64,000 bases of DNA from Caldilineaceae bacterium (lineage in GTDB: Bacteria > Chloroflexota > Anaerolineae > Caldilineales > Caldilineaceae), in assembly GCA_958295845.1 (NCBI GenBank), contig OY282376.1:2059022-2123021 (forward strand), read 5' to 3'. Shown in pieces: positions 1-9,003 of the stretch (the stretch's first letter is position 1; each line of letters begins with the position of its first letter). The position numbers were made by a program, and so were the translations under genes. The notes beneath the pieces are model-generated. The model worked only from the letters and a program-made list of their open reading frames with translations, was not told the DNA's origin and made no database searches.

Positions 1-431
1 ACACCCACCAGCCCATGGACCGCACCATCACCGCGCAGTCTTCAGAGCACAACGGTGGCTCGTATCCATGCAAGCAACGAATATTGAACCCCGGCAGTGT
101 CGGCATGCCCTACAATGGCGATCCCCGCGCCCACTATCTCCTGCTGGACCTTGTTAAGGAAGACGGCAAATTGGGCTGGCAACCCCAGTTTCGAAGATTG
201 GACTATGACTTTGATCGCGTCGCCAGCGCGTTCCGCTCCAGCGGACTTCTGGAATCCAGCGGGGCAATCGCCGCATTAAATCTGCGTACCATCAAAGACG
301 GCCAGCCCTGGGCCAGCGACTACCAGCAGTGGGTGCGCAACCAACCCCATGCTGTGCGCAGCGACCCCGAAAACGCAGTCGAAATGTACCTGAAGTCCCA
401 CGGCCCCAGCCAGTGGGCATTCCTCGGCTGA
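1..431 (+). CDS. Metallophosphoesterase family protein, C-terminal part (gene enters from left edge)
   Basis: The reading frame is open to the left edge, so the gene is truncated by the window and the ATG at 15 is internal. The first visible residues, THQPM, fit the end of the GHTHxP metal-binding motif of calcineurin-like phosphoesterases. They are followed by LNPGSVGMP, the NPGSxG motif of the YfcE/MJ0936-like branch. The tail has a β-strand-like segment (HYLLLDL) and a helical C-terminus, as in members of this family that act on phosphodiester or phosphomonoester substrates with two bound metal ions. The catalytic N-terminal motifs (DxHG, GDxxD) lie outside the window, so the substrate cannot be judged. 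Confidence 0.8.
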   Translation, partial: THQPMDRTITAQSSEHNGGSYPCKQRILNPGSVGMPYNGDPRAHYLLLDLVKEDGKLGWQPQFRRLDYDFDRVASAFRSSGLLESSGAIAALNLRTIKDGQPWASDYQQWVRNQPHAVRSDPENAVEMYLKSHGPSQWAFLG

Positions 432-534
432 ACTTCCCATTTGCCACAACAACTTTGAGCAATGTCGCCGCAAACAACCTATAATTGTCTGAGGCGCCCC
501 TTACACCTACCGGTCATACAAACGAGAAAAGAGA

Positions 535-1704
535 ATGTCACCAAATCTAACAGAAGTAAGAAACGAACTCCCCGCCGTCCAGGCCTCGGCATACCTCAAC
601 ACAGGCAGCTACGGCCCTCTCAGTCGCGCCGCGGCAACGGCCGTCGAGGAAGAAAACCGGCAGCAGTTTGAAGCCGGTCGCCTGACAAGCATGGGCGAAT
701 CCGGCCAGTCGATTCCAGCCTCACTGCGCGCTGCCTTTGCCAGAGTTTTCGGGTGCGAGGCTGCTGAAGTCGCGCTCACCCATCACACAACCGATGGCAT
801 GAACATCGCAACCTGGGGCGTTCAATACCGTCCAGGAGACGAGATCGTCACCAACACCTGGGAGCATCCCGGCGGGATCCTTCCCGTCTTCGCCGCCGCC
901 AGACGCTTCGACCTCAAGGTGCGCATGGTGCCGCTCGAAAAAGACGACGACGAAAAGACCATCCTCGCCAAGTTCGACCGCGTCATCGGCCCCAGGACCA
1001 AACTGGTTTCCGTCGCCCACGTCTCATGGAAAACCGGAACAATCCTGCCCATCGACAGCCTCGCCGATCTGGTTCACCGCCACGACGGCCTGCTCGCCGT
1101 CGATGGGGCCCAGTCCGGCGGCGCTATGCGTCTGGATATGGCTTCGTCTGGGGCCGACTTCTACGCCATTCCCGGCCAGAAGTGGCTCTGCGGGCCCGAG
1201 GGCATCGGCGCTCTATACGTAGACAAAGAGCGAACTGGAGACCTGCTGCAGACCTACGTCGGCTACCCCAGCCTGCGCGACGGCGGAGCCTACGACGAGA
1301 CCGGCATCTTCCTGCCGCCCGAAGGCGCCAAACGCTACGAGGTCGGCACAACCTATCGTCCCGCCATGGCCGGTATGTGGAGCGGTATGCAATGGCTGGA
1401 GGAGCTGGGCCTGGATTGGGTTTACGAACGCACGCAGAAAATGACCAAGCTCACCCGTGAGGCCCTCGCCTCCATACCCACCGTCCGTCTGGTCCATACG
1501 CCCACATACGCCGGATTGACCAGCTTCACAGTCGATAATATCTCACCGTCAGCGGCCGTCGAGCGTCTTGCCGAGGCCGGCGTACTCATCCGTTCGGTGC
1601 CCAATCCGGACCTGATCAGGGTCTCCTCCCACTTCTTCAACAACGAGGAAGACATCGAAAGACTGCGGGCAGGTATCGAAGGTCTGAACGGTAGAGGAGA
1701 CTGA
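535..1704 (+). CDS. PLP-dependent class V aminotransferase-fold enzyme (cysteine desulfurase / isopenicillin N epimerase-like)
   Basis: This 389-residue protein spans a full class V aminotransferase fold. The motif AVDGAQ (Asp190, Gln193) should hold the PLP ring, and GQKWLCGPEG supplies the Schiff-base lysine (Lys216). The N-terminal LNTGSYGPLS and the later SVPNPDLIRVSSHFFN are typical of the isopenicillin N epimerase/EgtE-like group rather than of IscS/SufS. No clear active-site cysteine loop of a desulfurase is visible, so desulfurase, lyase, racemase or epimerase activity all stay open. The start is ATG after a purine-rich GAAAAGAGA. It is cytosolic, shares no obvious operon, and converges with the sigma-factor gene. 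Confidence 0.85.
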   Translation: MSPNLTEVRNELPAVQASAYLNTGSYGPLSRAAATAVEEENRQQFEAGRLTSMGESGQSIPASLRAAFARVFGCEAAEVALTHHTTDGMNIATWGVQYRPGDEIVTNTWEHPGGILPVFAAARRFDLKVRMVPLEKDDDEKTILAKFDRVIGPRTKLVSVAHVSWKTGTILPIDSLADLVHRHDGLLAVDGAQSGGAMRLDMASSGADFYAIPGQKWLCGPEGIGALYVDKERTGDLLQTYVGYPSLRDGGAYDETGIFLPPEGAKRYEVGTTYRPAMAGMWSGMQWLEELGLDWVYERTQKMTKLTREALASIPTVRLVHTPTYAGLTSFTVDNISPSAAVERLAEAGVLIRSVPNPDLIRVSSHFFNNEEDIERLRAGIEGLNGRGD

Positions 1705-1748
1705 CTGAGCTTGTAAATTCTTGGTCCTCTATACAAAACGCCTGGCGG

Positions 1749-2438
1749 TCACGACAACAGGTCCACCGCCGCCAGTTGATCTCGCAGATGTGCGCGGGCG
1801 CGGCTCAACCTCGACTTGACCGTGCCCCGCGGCAGGCCCAGATGCGCCGCAGCCTCGCCGTAATCGTAGCCGTGAACATCCACCAGCACGACCACATCCC
1901 GGTACCAAGAAGGCAGCCCACCGATCATGCGGCCTAGAACCGCCAGCTGCTCCCGCCGCAGCGCATATCGCTCAGGGTTCTGTTCGCAGCGCCTTTCCGT
2001 CGCCTCGTAGTCAGACTCCTCGATCATCTGGTCGAGACTCAAGGCGTTTCGGCGTTTTTGGCTCCTCAGATGGTCGTAACATGTGTTTGACACAATGCGC
2101 AGCAGCCACGCCCGGAAGTTGCCGTCTTTAAAGCGAGGCATCGCCCGGTGCACTTTGATCAACGCCTCCTGTACCGCGTCCGCCGCAGCCTCCTCCGTTT
2201 GCAATATACTGCGCGCCAGGCGCACCGCAGAGCCCCTATGCCCTTCAACCAGTCCCTGAAACGCCTGCCCGTCCCCGTCCCGGGCCGCCGAAATAGCGCT
2301 CTGCGGCCATCCCCCACGGTCTCTGGCACCAACCATCGCAGTTACGCTGTCGGACCCCGGCCCCGTGCCTCCTCCTCGCTTGCCCACCGCTTCAAATCCC
2401 GACTCTCCCAAAACCAATTCGCTTTGAAACGTTGACAT
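1749..2438 (-). CDS. ECF-type RNA polymerase sigma-70 family factor
   Basis: This is a 229-residue sigma factor with region 2 (about residues 55-125; DAVQEALIKVHRAM and the RAWLLRIVSNTCYDHLR helix) and region 4 (about 165-225; GLPSWYRDVVVL then YGEAAAHLGLPRGTVKSRLSR, the helix-turn-helix that reads the -35 element). An N-terminal extension of about 45 polar residues precedes region 2. The reading frame extends 47 codons further upstream, but the ATG at 2438 has AAAGGA just before it and removes an unlikely leader. No anti-sigma gene is adjacent; the nearest same-strand gene upstream is the FHA regulator. It probably directs transcription of a stress or envelope regulon. Confidence 0.85.
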   Translation of the reverse strand: MSTFQSELVLGESGFEAVGKRGGGTGPGSDSVTAMVGARDRGGWPQSAISAARDGDGQAFQGLVEGHRGSAVRLARSILQTEEAAADAVQEALIKVHRAMPRFKDGNFRAWLLRIVSNTCYDHLRSQKRRNALSLDQMIEESDYEATERRCEQNPERYALRREQLAVLGRMIGGLPSWYRDVVVLVDVHGYDYGEAAAHLGLPRGTVKSRLSRARAHLRDQLAAVDLLS

Positions 2439-2824
2439 CTGCCTATCCTTTCCCTTTCGCATCCCGCCGACTTCCCCATCCCCGCCCCTGTGAAGCGGCC
2501 CTGCAAGAAAGCCGGACGGGCTGCCGATTCGGTGCCCCAATGGCTTGGGTACAAGGATATGTCCAGCGCCCCGCTGCAATCCTGAACGTTCCGCAACGCA
2601 AATCGGACCGTTTACTGACGATCACGCACCACTGCAGCGCAGGACGACTGCCCCAGCCCTGATACTGCGAGTCCATTCTTGCTCTGTGTTGATTGGAGAA
2701 ATGAAGAGTACGAGGAGAAAGTGTGGCTGCAAACTGAGCTTGGGGCGTCTGCTCAACGCCCCCACGAGTGCCAGCTGACTCTTAAGGCACGAGTCAAAGA
2801 ATAAATCAGGTAGCCGACCTTCCG
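2439..2824. other. Intergenic region between FHA regulator and sigma factor
   Basis: About 390 bases with no convincing coding signal. It should hold the minus-strand promoter and leader of the sigma-factor gene and the 3' end of the FHA regulator transcript. I see no consensus promoter. Several short ORFs on both strands lack family features and look random. Confidence 0.5.
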
Positions 2825-2829
2825 CTACC
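2799..2829 (-). terminator. Possible intrinsic terminator after the FHA regulator
   Basis: On the minus strand GGTAGC and GCTACC can pair (6 bp) around a 9-base loop, followed by a T-rich stretch (TGATTTATTCTTT). The stem overlaps the stop codon of the FHA gene. It is short and the T-run is interrupted, so this is only a moderate candidate. Confidence 0.35.
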
Positions 2830-3487
2830 CTTCCGTCAACTGGTACCCAAAACCGCGCACCGTAACGATGAAGCGCGACGAGGACTCCCCATCTGTCTCC
2901 GATGCCTTCTCGATGCGGTTTCGCACCCTGCTGACCATGCGATCAATGCTCGCGTCAAAGACGTCACCGCCAACCTCGGACCAGATGTGGGTCGCCAGCT
3001 CATCTTTGCTGACCACCCGCCCCCGATTCTGGTAGAGGTACCAGAGTAGATCAAACTGCTTCACGCTGAGTGGAGGCAAGAGCACCTCACCGTCAATAAA
3101 GACCTGACGTGTAGCCGAGTCAACCCGAATGCCCGGCTCCGGAATTGCTTCCAGATAAGGAGCGGTGATCGTGGCCGAAGGGTCGTGAAATCGGAAACGG
3201 GTCGCCGCAAACTGAAGCTCGTCCCCGTCCTCCAGCCAAGCCGTCGCCCCCGGCGACAGCCGGTTCCCGTTTACGAAAACCCCGTTCTTGCTCTCCAGGT
3301 CGTGCAGCCGGAACGCGTTATCGATATAATGCAATTCAGCATGCTGCCGGCTCGCAAATCCATCATTCACCACGACTGAGGCGTTGGCAGTCCGCCCGAT
3401 CAGCGTCTGCTCCTTGGATAGCTCGTATTCCGTCCCAGCATCAGGCCCGCTGAGACAGACTAATCTGGCGCTCTGACTTCCACCCAT
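2825..3487 (-). CDS. FHA domain + winged-helix (OmpR/PhoB-type) transcriptional regulator
   Basis: This 220-residue protein has an N-terminal FHA domain (about 5-100). Its phosphothreonine-binding residues are visible: IGR at 30-32, SRQH at 46-49 and SKNG at 66-69. A C-terminal Trans_reg_C winged helix follows (about 118-217; LSVKQFDLLWYLYQNRG and the final VRGFGYQL). It probably binds DNA in response to Thr phosphorylation, and the natural partner is the Ser/Thr kinase encoded divergently at 3904. The domain order is the reverse of mycobacterial EmbR, where the winged helix comes first. I chose the ATG at 3487 rather than 3535 because GGAG lies 6 bases upstream and the FHA fold starts soon after. 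There is no receiver domain. Confidence 0.88.
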   Translation of the reverse strand: MGGSQSARLVCLSGPDAGTEYELSKEQTLIGRTANASVVVNDGFASRQHAELHYIDNAFRLHDLESKNGVFVNGNRLSPGATAWLEDGDELQFAATRFRFHDPSATITAPYLEAIPEPGIRVDSATRQVFIDGEVLLPPLSVKQFDLLWYLYQNRGRVVSKDELATHIWSEVGGDVFDASIDRMVSRVRNRIEKASETDGESSSRFIVTVRGFGYQLTEG

Positions 3488-3903
3488 AAATACTCCATTC
3501 ACCACATAAAAGGACCAATAGGGCCCGTCCTGCACCCGTAACTTACTGGCTCAGTAGAGAGTCAGCGCTGCGAGGTCCGAAGAATTTCAGCGCCGGACCG
3601 CTTTACTAGCACACGCTTTTGGCCTCTTGTTTCCCTAATCCAATTTCTCTGGTATTATAGTCCGCGAAATGTAGATTTTCAACCTTCGCGCCCCGAATGG
3701 ATCGCGTCACTGCTGACGCGCCGGACAAGGCGAACTGTCAGAGGTCAAAGCGTCGCCATCGGGATGCGACGCCGCAACTGAACGCTCTAGCCTCGATCCA
3801 AGTCACCCAAAGCCAGGCAGAGAACAGCCAACCTGCACCACCGTTGGTGCACAGTGTCAGCAACATTCGGTTAAAAAGACGCGCCTGAATCTACTGGACA
3901 AAT
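3488..3903. other. Divergent intergenic region between FHA regulator and Ser/Thr kinase
   Basis: About 415 bases separating two divergent signalling genes. It should contain both promoters. A TATTAT hexamer at 3653-3658 (plus strand) could be a -10 for the kinase, but the nearest TTG-type -35 is 20 bases away, so I do not claim a promoter. A 63-codon open frame at 3697-3888 has no family features and looks random. Confidence 0.45.
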
Positions 3904-5961
3904 ATGCTACCGGAGCAGCAGGAACCTGCCGGCGCAGCCGTTAGGTCTGAACAAGAAGAAGACGAAGTCAGGACTGATGATCCCGCCGCGGTGCCCGCTG
4001 ACGCAGGACCCTCGCGTCCACAGGCAGCCAGCGCCTTTCTGACCGGTAGCCAGATCGGCAGATACCTGGTGGGCGAACGCTTGGGCAGCGGCGGCGCCGC
4101 CAGCGTCTACCAGGCCTACGACCACATCCAGGAACGCGCAGTTGCCCTCAAAATCCTGTCACCCGGCGCCGACGACGCCGTGCGCAGCCGCTTCCAACAC
4201 GAAGCCCGCACCGTAGCCAGCCTGAGGCACCCGCACATCGTTCAAACACTGCAGGTGGGTGATGCAACGGCCGACGGCACCGCCTATATCGCCATGGAGC
4301 TTGTCGACGGCGATAGCTTGGCACAGCTGCTCAAACGCCGCGGTCGCCTGAGCGTTGCCGAAAGCTGCAACCTTCTTGCCCCAATCGCCCGCGCCCTCGA
4401 CTACGCACACCAACAGGAAATCGTCCACCGCGACGTAAAGCCCAGTAACATCCTTCTGCGTCCCGTCAATCCCGACTTGTTTGGCAACGCTACACCTGAT
4501 GCCGACTCGGCTTCAGCGGTCTACGAAGCGGAACAGCTCCTGATCGGCGCGCCGTCAAGCCAGACGAATTCGGCAGATAATACAACTGCAGATTTGCCCG
4601 TTGCGCCGCTTCTGTCCGACTTTGGTATCGCCCGTGCCCTCGATATGCCGGAGTTAACAAATGAGGGCCGCACAATCGGCACACCGGCCTATATGGCTCC
4701 CGAACAGTGCGCAAGTAGTCGCGAGGTCACTGGGCGCGCCGATATCTACGCCTTGGGTGCCGTCCTCTACCGTTGCTTGGTCGGTCGGCCGCCCTACACA
4801 GGTACGACCACCCAGATCCTGCATGCCCACGTATACGCCTCCCTTTCGTTACCTGACGATCTGCTGGCCTATCTACCACCCGAGCTTGTCGATGTGCTGC
4901 GCCGAAGCCTTTCAAAAAATTCGGACGATCGATACGCCGACGCCAGTGAAATGGCGGACGACCTTACAGCGATAGCCGGCCGCATCTCGACGCTGGAAAG
5001 CTCTCTCGCCGAGCAGACGTCTACACTTACCCTTGTCTCGCTGCCGTCGGTCGGACTGTCCCCGTCATCCTCACAAACAACCGAGACCGTGATCGTTCCC
5101 GGCGCAGAGAGCAGACTGGAAGGGCCGCCTTCGCCAAGCAACACCGCGCATCGCCCCATTCAAGAGGAAGTCCAACCTTCAGCCCAGCACCTATCCCAAA
5201 GTTCTCGCGTTCCACTGATGGTTACAGTCCTCGGTGTCGCTCTCATTATAGGTTTACTGACACTAGGTCCCGCTGTCAGAGACGCTTTGCGAAATGTTTC
5301 ATCGTCGCCGGTCCAACAGAGTCCTATTGGTTCCGACGCACCTGCCTCCTCCCTGCCGCCTGCCGAGTCGCAGAGCACGCAAGTACAACCCGAAACCGCG
5401 TCTGGGACCGCTGACAGTGCCGCTCCCGTTTCCAATGATTCGGATGCGCAGCCCGCAGAGGCGGCGCCTGCCGCCCTGCAAGAGGAAGCTGCTGCCGACT
5501 GCCAGTATCAGACTACGATCGAGTTCGAGAGCTATCTCGGTGAAAATGAACTGATTGCTCGTGAGCTCGGTTGCCCGAAAGGCGTGCCAGTCCACCTGGC
5601 CTTCGAGATCCAGTTCTTCCAGACCGGCTTGGCCCTTGGCCGCTTGGACAAACCCATCGTCTACCTGCGATATTTCAGCAACGATGAGTGGGAACAGCGG
5701 GAGCATGCCTGGCGCAATGGGATGCAGGAAGTAGTCGACTCCCCAGACCTTCTGTCGCCCGCAGAAGACCTGTTTCAACCGGTACGCGGCATCGGGCAGA
5801 TCTGGGCCGAAAGCCTGTTTGTAAGACAGGCCCTCGGATGGGCTTCCGCCCAGCCTGTGCAGGCTAACGGTATTTTGCAATCGTTTGAAGGAGGGTTGCT
5901 GATATACAATAGTGATTTGCAAGACACATACATTTTCTTAAAGTCGCAGTTGCGGCTCTAA
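3904..5961 (+). CDS. Transmembrane Ser/Thr protein kinase (PknB-type) with extracytoplasmic sensor tail
   Basis: This 685-residue Hanks-type kinase shows all core motifs: glycine loop GSGGAASV (61-68), Lys83 in ALKIL, αC Glu100, HRDVKPSN (175-182), DFG (239-241) and GTPAYMAPEQ (259-268). About 57 residues separate Asn182 from the DFG, against a usual 13 or so, so a polar Ser/Asn/Ala-rich insert of roughly 44 residues sits in the catalytic core. A single membrane span lies near residues 437-460, followed by a Pro/Ser/Ala-rich spacer. The extracytoplasmic tail carries two related motifs (IQFFQTGLALGR and LQSFEGGLLIY) and probably senses an envelope cue. Likely targets are the neighbouring FHA regulator and other Thr-phosphorylated proteins. 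The start codon has no strong Shine-Dalgarno sequence. Confidence 0.9.
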   Translation: MLPEQQEPAGAAVRSEQEEDEVRTDDPAAVPADAGPSRPQAASAFLTGSQIGRYLVGERLGSGGAASVYQAYDHIQERAVALKILSPGADDAVRSRFQHEARTVASLRHPHIVQTLQVGDATADGTAYIAMELVDGDSLAQLLKRRGRLSVAESCNLLAPIARALDYAHQQEIVHRDVKPSNILLRPVNPDLFGNATPDADSASAVYEAEQLLIGAPSSQTNSADNTTADLPVAPLLSDFGIARALDMPELTNEGRTIGTPAYMAPEQCASSREVTGRADIYALGAVLYRCLVGRPPYTGTTTQILHAHVYASLSLPDDLLAYLPPELVDVLRRSLSKNSDDRYADASEMADDLTAIAGRISTLESSLAEQTSTLTLVSLPSVGLSPSSSQTTETVIVPGAESRLEGPPSPSNTAHRPIQEEVQPSAQHLSQSSRVPLMVTVLGVALIIGLLTLGPAVRDALRNVSSSPVQQSPIGSDAPASSLPPAESQSTQVQPETASGTADSAAPVSNDSDAQPAEAAPAALQEEAAADCQYQTTIEFESYLGENELIARELGCPKGVPVHLAFEIQFFQTGLALGRLDKPIVYLRYFSNDEWEQREHAWRNGMQEVVDSPDLLSPAEDLFQPVRGIGQIWAESLFVRQALGWASAQPVQANGILQSFEGGLLIYNSDLQDTYIFLKSQLRL

Positions 5962-5983
5962 CTATCCAAAATGGAGGACTAAG

Positions 5984-6874
5984 ATGCAGAACTCGAAAGC
6001 TGAACGAGCCAGATGGTTGCGCCGACTCTCCTCGGCGAAACCATCCTACATGGTCGTTCTAATCGTTTTGGTAGCAGCCCTGGCTTTGGCAGGCTGTAAC
6101 AGAAGGCAGGAGGCAGAGCCAACCGCTACGTCTCCGCCGCCCACCGACACACCCGTGCCGCCCACCGATACACCGGTCCCGCCGACCGATACGCCAACGC
6201 CGGTGCCGCCAACCGACACGCCTGAGCCGGAACCCACCGACACACCAGAGCCCGAGCCCACCGACACACCCGCGCCGACCGCTACACCCGCACCCGAACC
6301 GAAGGTGAGCATTCCCAGCGGCTGGAGCAAGGTCGAGAACGATCGCCTGGGTTACTCCTTTGCGGTCCCGCGCGGATGGTCCGTCTTTGACCTCCAAAGC
6401 GGCCAGCTCAGCCAAATCATGCGCTTCGTCAGCCCTGAGGCTGCCCAGCAGGTGGACGATGCCCTGACAGGTCCCGGCGGCGAATACGCCGGCCACCTTG
6501 GCGTACAGCTCGCCATATTCTCCAGGCCGCCTATCGCCGCAATGGCCGGCGTCGGAATCTTCCCGGATCTCGACGACGACATCTCGTCGGAACGATTGGT
6601 GGAATGGCTGGAGAAGCAGCTGGAGAGCCTGCCCCTCCCGATCCCTGTAGAAGTGCAAAGTCTTGAGGCCGGTACAACCAACAACCTGCCCTCAATTCAG
6701 GGCGTGGCAAATGCCGATCTTGCCAGCCAGGGCCTCTTCGATGCCCACATCGTCATCACCGCACTGCGCGCAAATGACACGGCCTACATTCTGATCGTTG
6801 CCGTTCCCGAGAATCAGGTCAGCAACAGGCAGGCCGAGATCAACGCAATCGTCGGAACCTTCCGACCCGAATAG
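5984..6874 (+). CDS. Pro/Thr-rich lipoprotein with C-terminal PsbP/DUF1795-like domain
   Basis: This 296-residue protein has a basic N-terminus, a hydrophobic segment and the lipobox LALAGC, so it is predicted to be lipid-anchored on the outer face of the membrane. A linker of repeated PTDTP/PPTDTPxP units (about residues 45-105) probably spans or coats the cell wall. The C-terminal domain begins with GWSKVENDRLGYSFAVPRGW, a pattern seen in PsbP-like/DUF1795 domains; this assignment is tentative. It starts 22 bases after the kinase stop with a perfect GGAGG, so kinase and lipoprotein are probably one operon. The lipoprotein may act with the kinase sensor tail. Confidence 0.75.
   Translation: MQNSKAERARWLRRLSSAKPSYMVVLIVLVAALALAGCNRRQEAEPTATSPPPTDTPVPPTDTPVPPTDTPTPVPPTDTPEPEPTDTPEPEPTDTPAPTATPAPEPKVSIPSGWSKVENDRLGYSFAVPRGWSVFDLQSGQLSQIMRFVSPEAAQQVDDALTGPGGEYAGHLGVQLAIFSRPPIAAMAGVGIFPDLDDDISSERLVEWLEKQLESLPLPIPVEVQSLEAGTTNNLPSIQGVANADLASQGLFDAHIVITALRANDTAYILIVAVPENQVSNRQAEINAIVGTFRPE
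6136..6300 (+). repeat. Degenerate coding repeat, PTDTP linker
   Basis: Tandem degenerate units of the type CCGCCCACCGATACACCG encode the Pro-Thr-Asp-Thr-Pro linker of the lipoprotein. The repeats change from PPTDTPV to EPEPTDTP half way, which suggests stepwise expansion of two unit types. They also create an open shadow frame on the minus strand. Confidence 0.8.
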
Positions 6875-7014
6875 TCTTACCAATTGGCCCCAGAATGAGG
6901 AGAGAGAAGCAAGGGGGTTCGGTTGCATTCTGCACCGGCCCCCAGCTTTTCTCTTCTCGTTTTCTTCCCTTCGTAAGGGTACTGCAAGTTCACCAGGCCC
7001 GGCCCCGAGGTGAA

Positions 7015-8934
7015 ATGGTGACGCCTATGCTCGCCGAAACGCCAGATCTGAACTACATTGTCGGACTGATGTCCGGCGAATTTCGCGCAGAAGTCGTTCA
7101 ACGCGCTCTGGCTTGGAGGAAGAACGCCGGTGGAGATCAGATCCGATCGTTCCAATCGGTACTGCGCAAGAATGTGAAAATCAAAGGATTCCGAAACCCC
7201 CATAGGGCTGGCAACCAACTTCTACTGACCGAAATAATTCATCAACTGCCCTTCTCAGCTGAGCTCGTTGGCCCCGTATTGCGAATCTGGATGGATTCCC
7301 ACTCTGAACTCTACAAGGAAGTTTACGAACACCTGTCCGCACTGAATTTGCCAGTCCATGGTCTGGACTTTTCCGAGAATCGCTTCGCCGGCAGTTGGCC
7401 TTCCGACATCTGGCATCGGGAGAAAGAAAACATCCTTGCTTCGCACAGTCATTTCAATGAAGACAATGTCGCTCTCATGCTATGTTGTGTGTCGGGGAAC
7501 ATGCCAGCCCCTGATGAAAGCGACAAAGACGATTTCGCAGAAACTCAGGGTGACACGGTCTTCTCCCAGTGGCTTGAGGAAATGAGAGAACTGCCGGCAG
7601 ACGCGCCGCAATGGCAGCAAGCGAACGAATTCGTAGCATCCGTAACCGAAATCATTCAATACAAAACAGCGGTACAAAGTTATACACTGAAATACAAAGC
7701 AATTCTCGCCGAATTGAAGCAAGAGGTCGGACGTGAACTGACCTTCTTTCAGTGCGATCCGGATTCCTGGTCAGTTGAGCGACTGTCCGATCAGCTGGCA
7801 GAAAATCAACTGGCAGCGCCAGAGGACATCGCCGAATTACTTCACCAGACTGAGTCGTTGAAGGCCTTGCTGACCGACTACAAACCTGTTCACGACATCG
7901 CTCCGACTATGGAAGAGGAGTTAGCCCTTTGGCCGCAGCGCGGAGAACTTCAGCGACAGATTCTCAACTGCCTCAGTCAGATCTACCAAATGTTTTCGAA
8001 CTCCGACGAAGAGGACGGAGACCAGGCTGCGATAGACACAATTGAGGCCTCTCCGGTCCCCGGATCGACGGTCCCACCTTGCGAAGGGCAGGTCGGACCT
8101 GCACAGATCGAAAGCACGCAGCCGGACGCCCAAATCTCTTCAGCCGAAGTCCCGAACGGGCCCTCACATTCGACAGACGCTCCCGCCGCTGCGGAGTCGA
8201 TTTCGAACAGGTCTGTTGTGGAAGACGACGAATCGGACTCCAATCAACCATCGATACATCTTAGCAGCAATGTAAGCGGTGATGGACCCAGTGCTGAATC
8301 TCCCTTTGTTTCGGATTCTGATCACGCCTCGCTGGGGTCTGAGAACAAGTCTCTGAGACAAGAGCTTCAAGAGCTCCGGGGCGAACTGAAGACGACGCAG
8401 GAAATTGTCAGGCTCTGGCGGATCGCTTACGAAAAAGCGCGCAAACAGATCGCGCCAAACGTAAAACCGCCAAGTGAAGATGAATTTCTGCCCATAGAGG
8501 ACGTGAGAACCGCTGTGGCGCTTGCCAGAGAAAAATACGCTGGCGAGCTGCTTTTTCAGCCTAACTCGAAATCTGAGATCGAAGATAATCCGTATGAGAA
8601 GCCCACGAACGTGTTGGCCGCGCTCGAATGGCTTGCGACGACATTCTACCGTTCCAAGATGGGAGAAGTAAGAGAACTCAACTTTGACTCGTCAATTAAG
8701 AAGGTCTGTGGCTGGCGCTATATGGGGAGTCAAAGCAAGTACACGATGACCAAGTACAAGCCCTGGTATGCGACCAGTCTTGAGGGCAGAACTTACTGGC
8801 TGAAGAGGCACGTAGGCTCAGGCAGCAACAAGGACTCTCGTTACACTATTCGGATTGCTTTCGACTGGGATAGCATTCGACAGGTCGTCGTAATCGGCTA
8901 TATCGGTCAGCATCAGCAGACCGACGCAACCTGA
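7015..8934 (+). CDS. Unrecognised 639-residue protein with acidic linker, coiled coil and compact C-terminal domain
   Basis: I do not recognise this family. Three parts are visible. There is a helical N-terminal domain (about 1-170) containing RIWMDSHSELYKEVYEHL. A long acidic, Ser/Pro-rich low-complexity middle follows (about 325-480), and then a coiled coil (near 485-525; LRQELQELRGELKTTQEIV). The compact C-terminal domain (about 530-639) ends in YTIRIAFDWDSIRQVVVIGYIG. That last β-rich pattern is reminiscent of RelE/ParE-like or other small nucleic-acid-binding folds, but this is only a visual impression. No signal peptide or membrane segment is seen. The start at 7015 was preferred over 6895 because GAGGTG lies 4 bases upstream. 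Its base composition seems more AT-rich than its neighbours, possibly from transfer. Confidence 0.7.
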   Translation: MVTPMLAETPDLNYIVGLMSGEFRAEVVQRALAWRKNAGGDQIRSFQSVLRKNVKIKGFRNPHRAGNQLLLTEIIHQLPFSAELVGPVLRIWMDSHSELYKEVYEHLSALNLPVHGLDFSENRFAGSWPSDIWHREKENILASHSHFNEDNVALMLCCVSGNMPAPDESDKDDFAETQGDTVFSQWLEEMRELPADAPQWQQANEFVASVTEIIQYKTAVQSYTLKYKAILAELKQEVGRELTFFQCDPDSWSVERLSDQLAENQLAAPEDIAELLHQTESLKALLTDYKPVHDIAPTMEEELALWPQRGELQRQILNCLSQIYQMFSNSDEEDGDQAAIDTIEASPVPGSTVPPCEGQVGPAQIESTQPDAQISSAEVPNGPSHSTDAPAAAESISNRSVVEDDESDSNQPSIHLSSNVSGDGPSAESPFVSDSDHASLGSENKSLRQELQELRGELKTTQEIVRLWRIAYEKARKQIAPNVKPPSEDEFLPIEDVRTAVALAREKYAGELLFQPNSKSEIEDNPYEKPTNVLAALEWLATTFYRSKMGEVRELNFDSSIKKVCGWRYMGSQSKYTMTKYKPWYATSLEGRTYWLKRHVGSGSNKDSRYTIRIAFDWDSIRQVVVIGYIGQHQQTDAT

Positions 8935-9003
8935 GAATGGACTTGCAGCAACCATAAGCCTTTACAGAATCACGTTCAATTCGCAAGACGAAAGGTTAGT
9001 GTT

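Noticed and set aside
3697..3888. 63-codon frame upstream of the kinase
   Set aside because: No ribosome site and no recognisable motif; likely random.
6046..6658. Long minus-strand frames over the lipoprotein gene
   Set aside because: They are mirror images of the PTDTP repeat and give low-complexity VSVGGTG-type protein.
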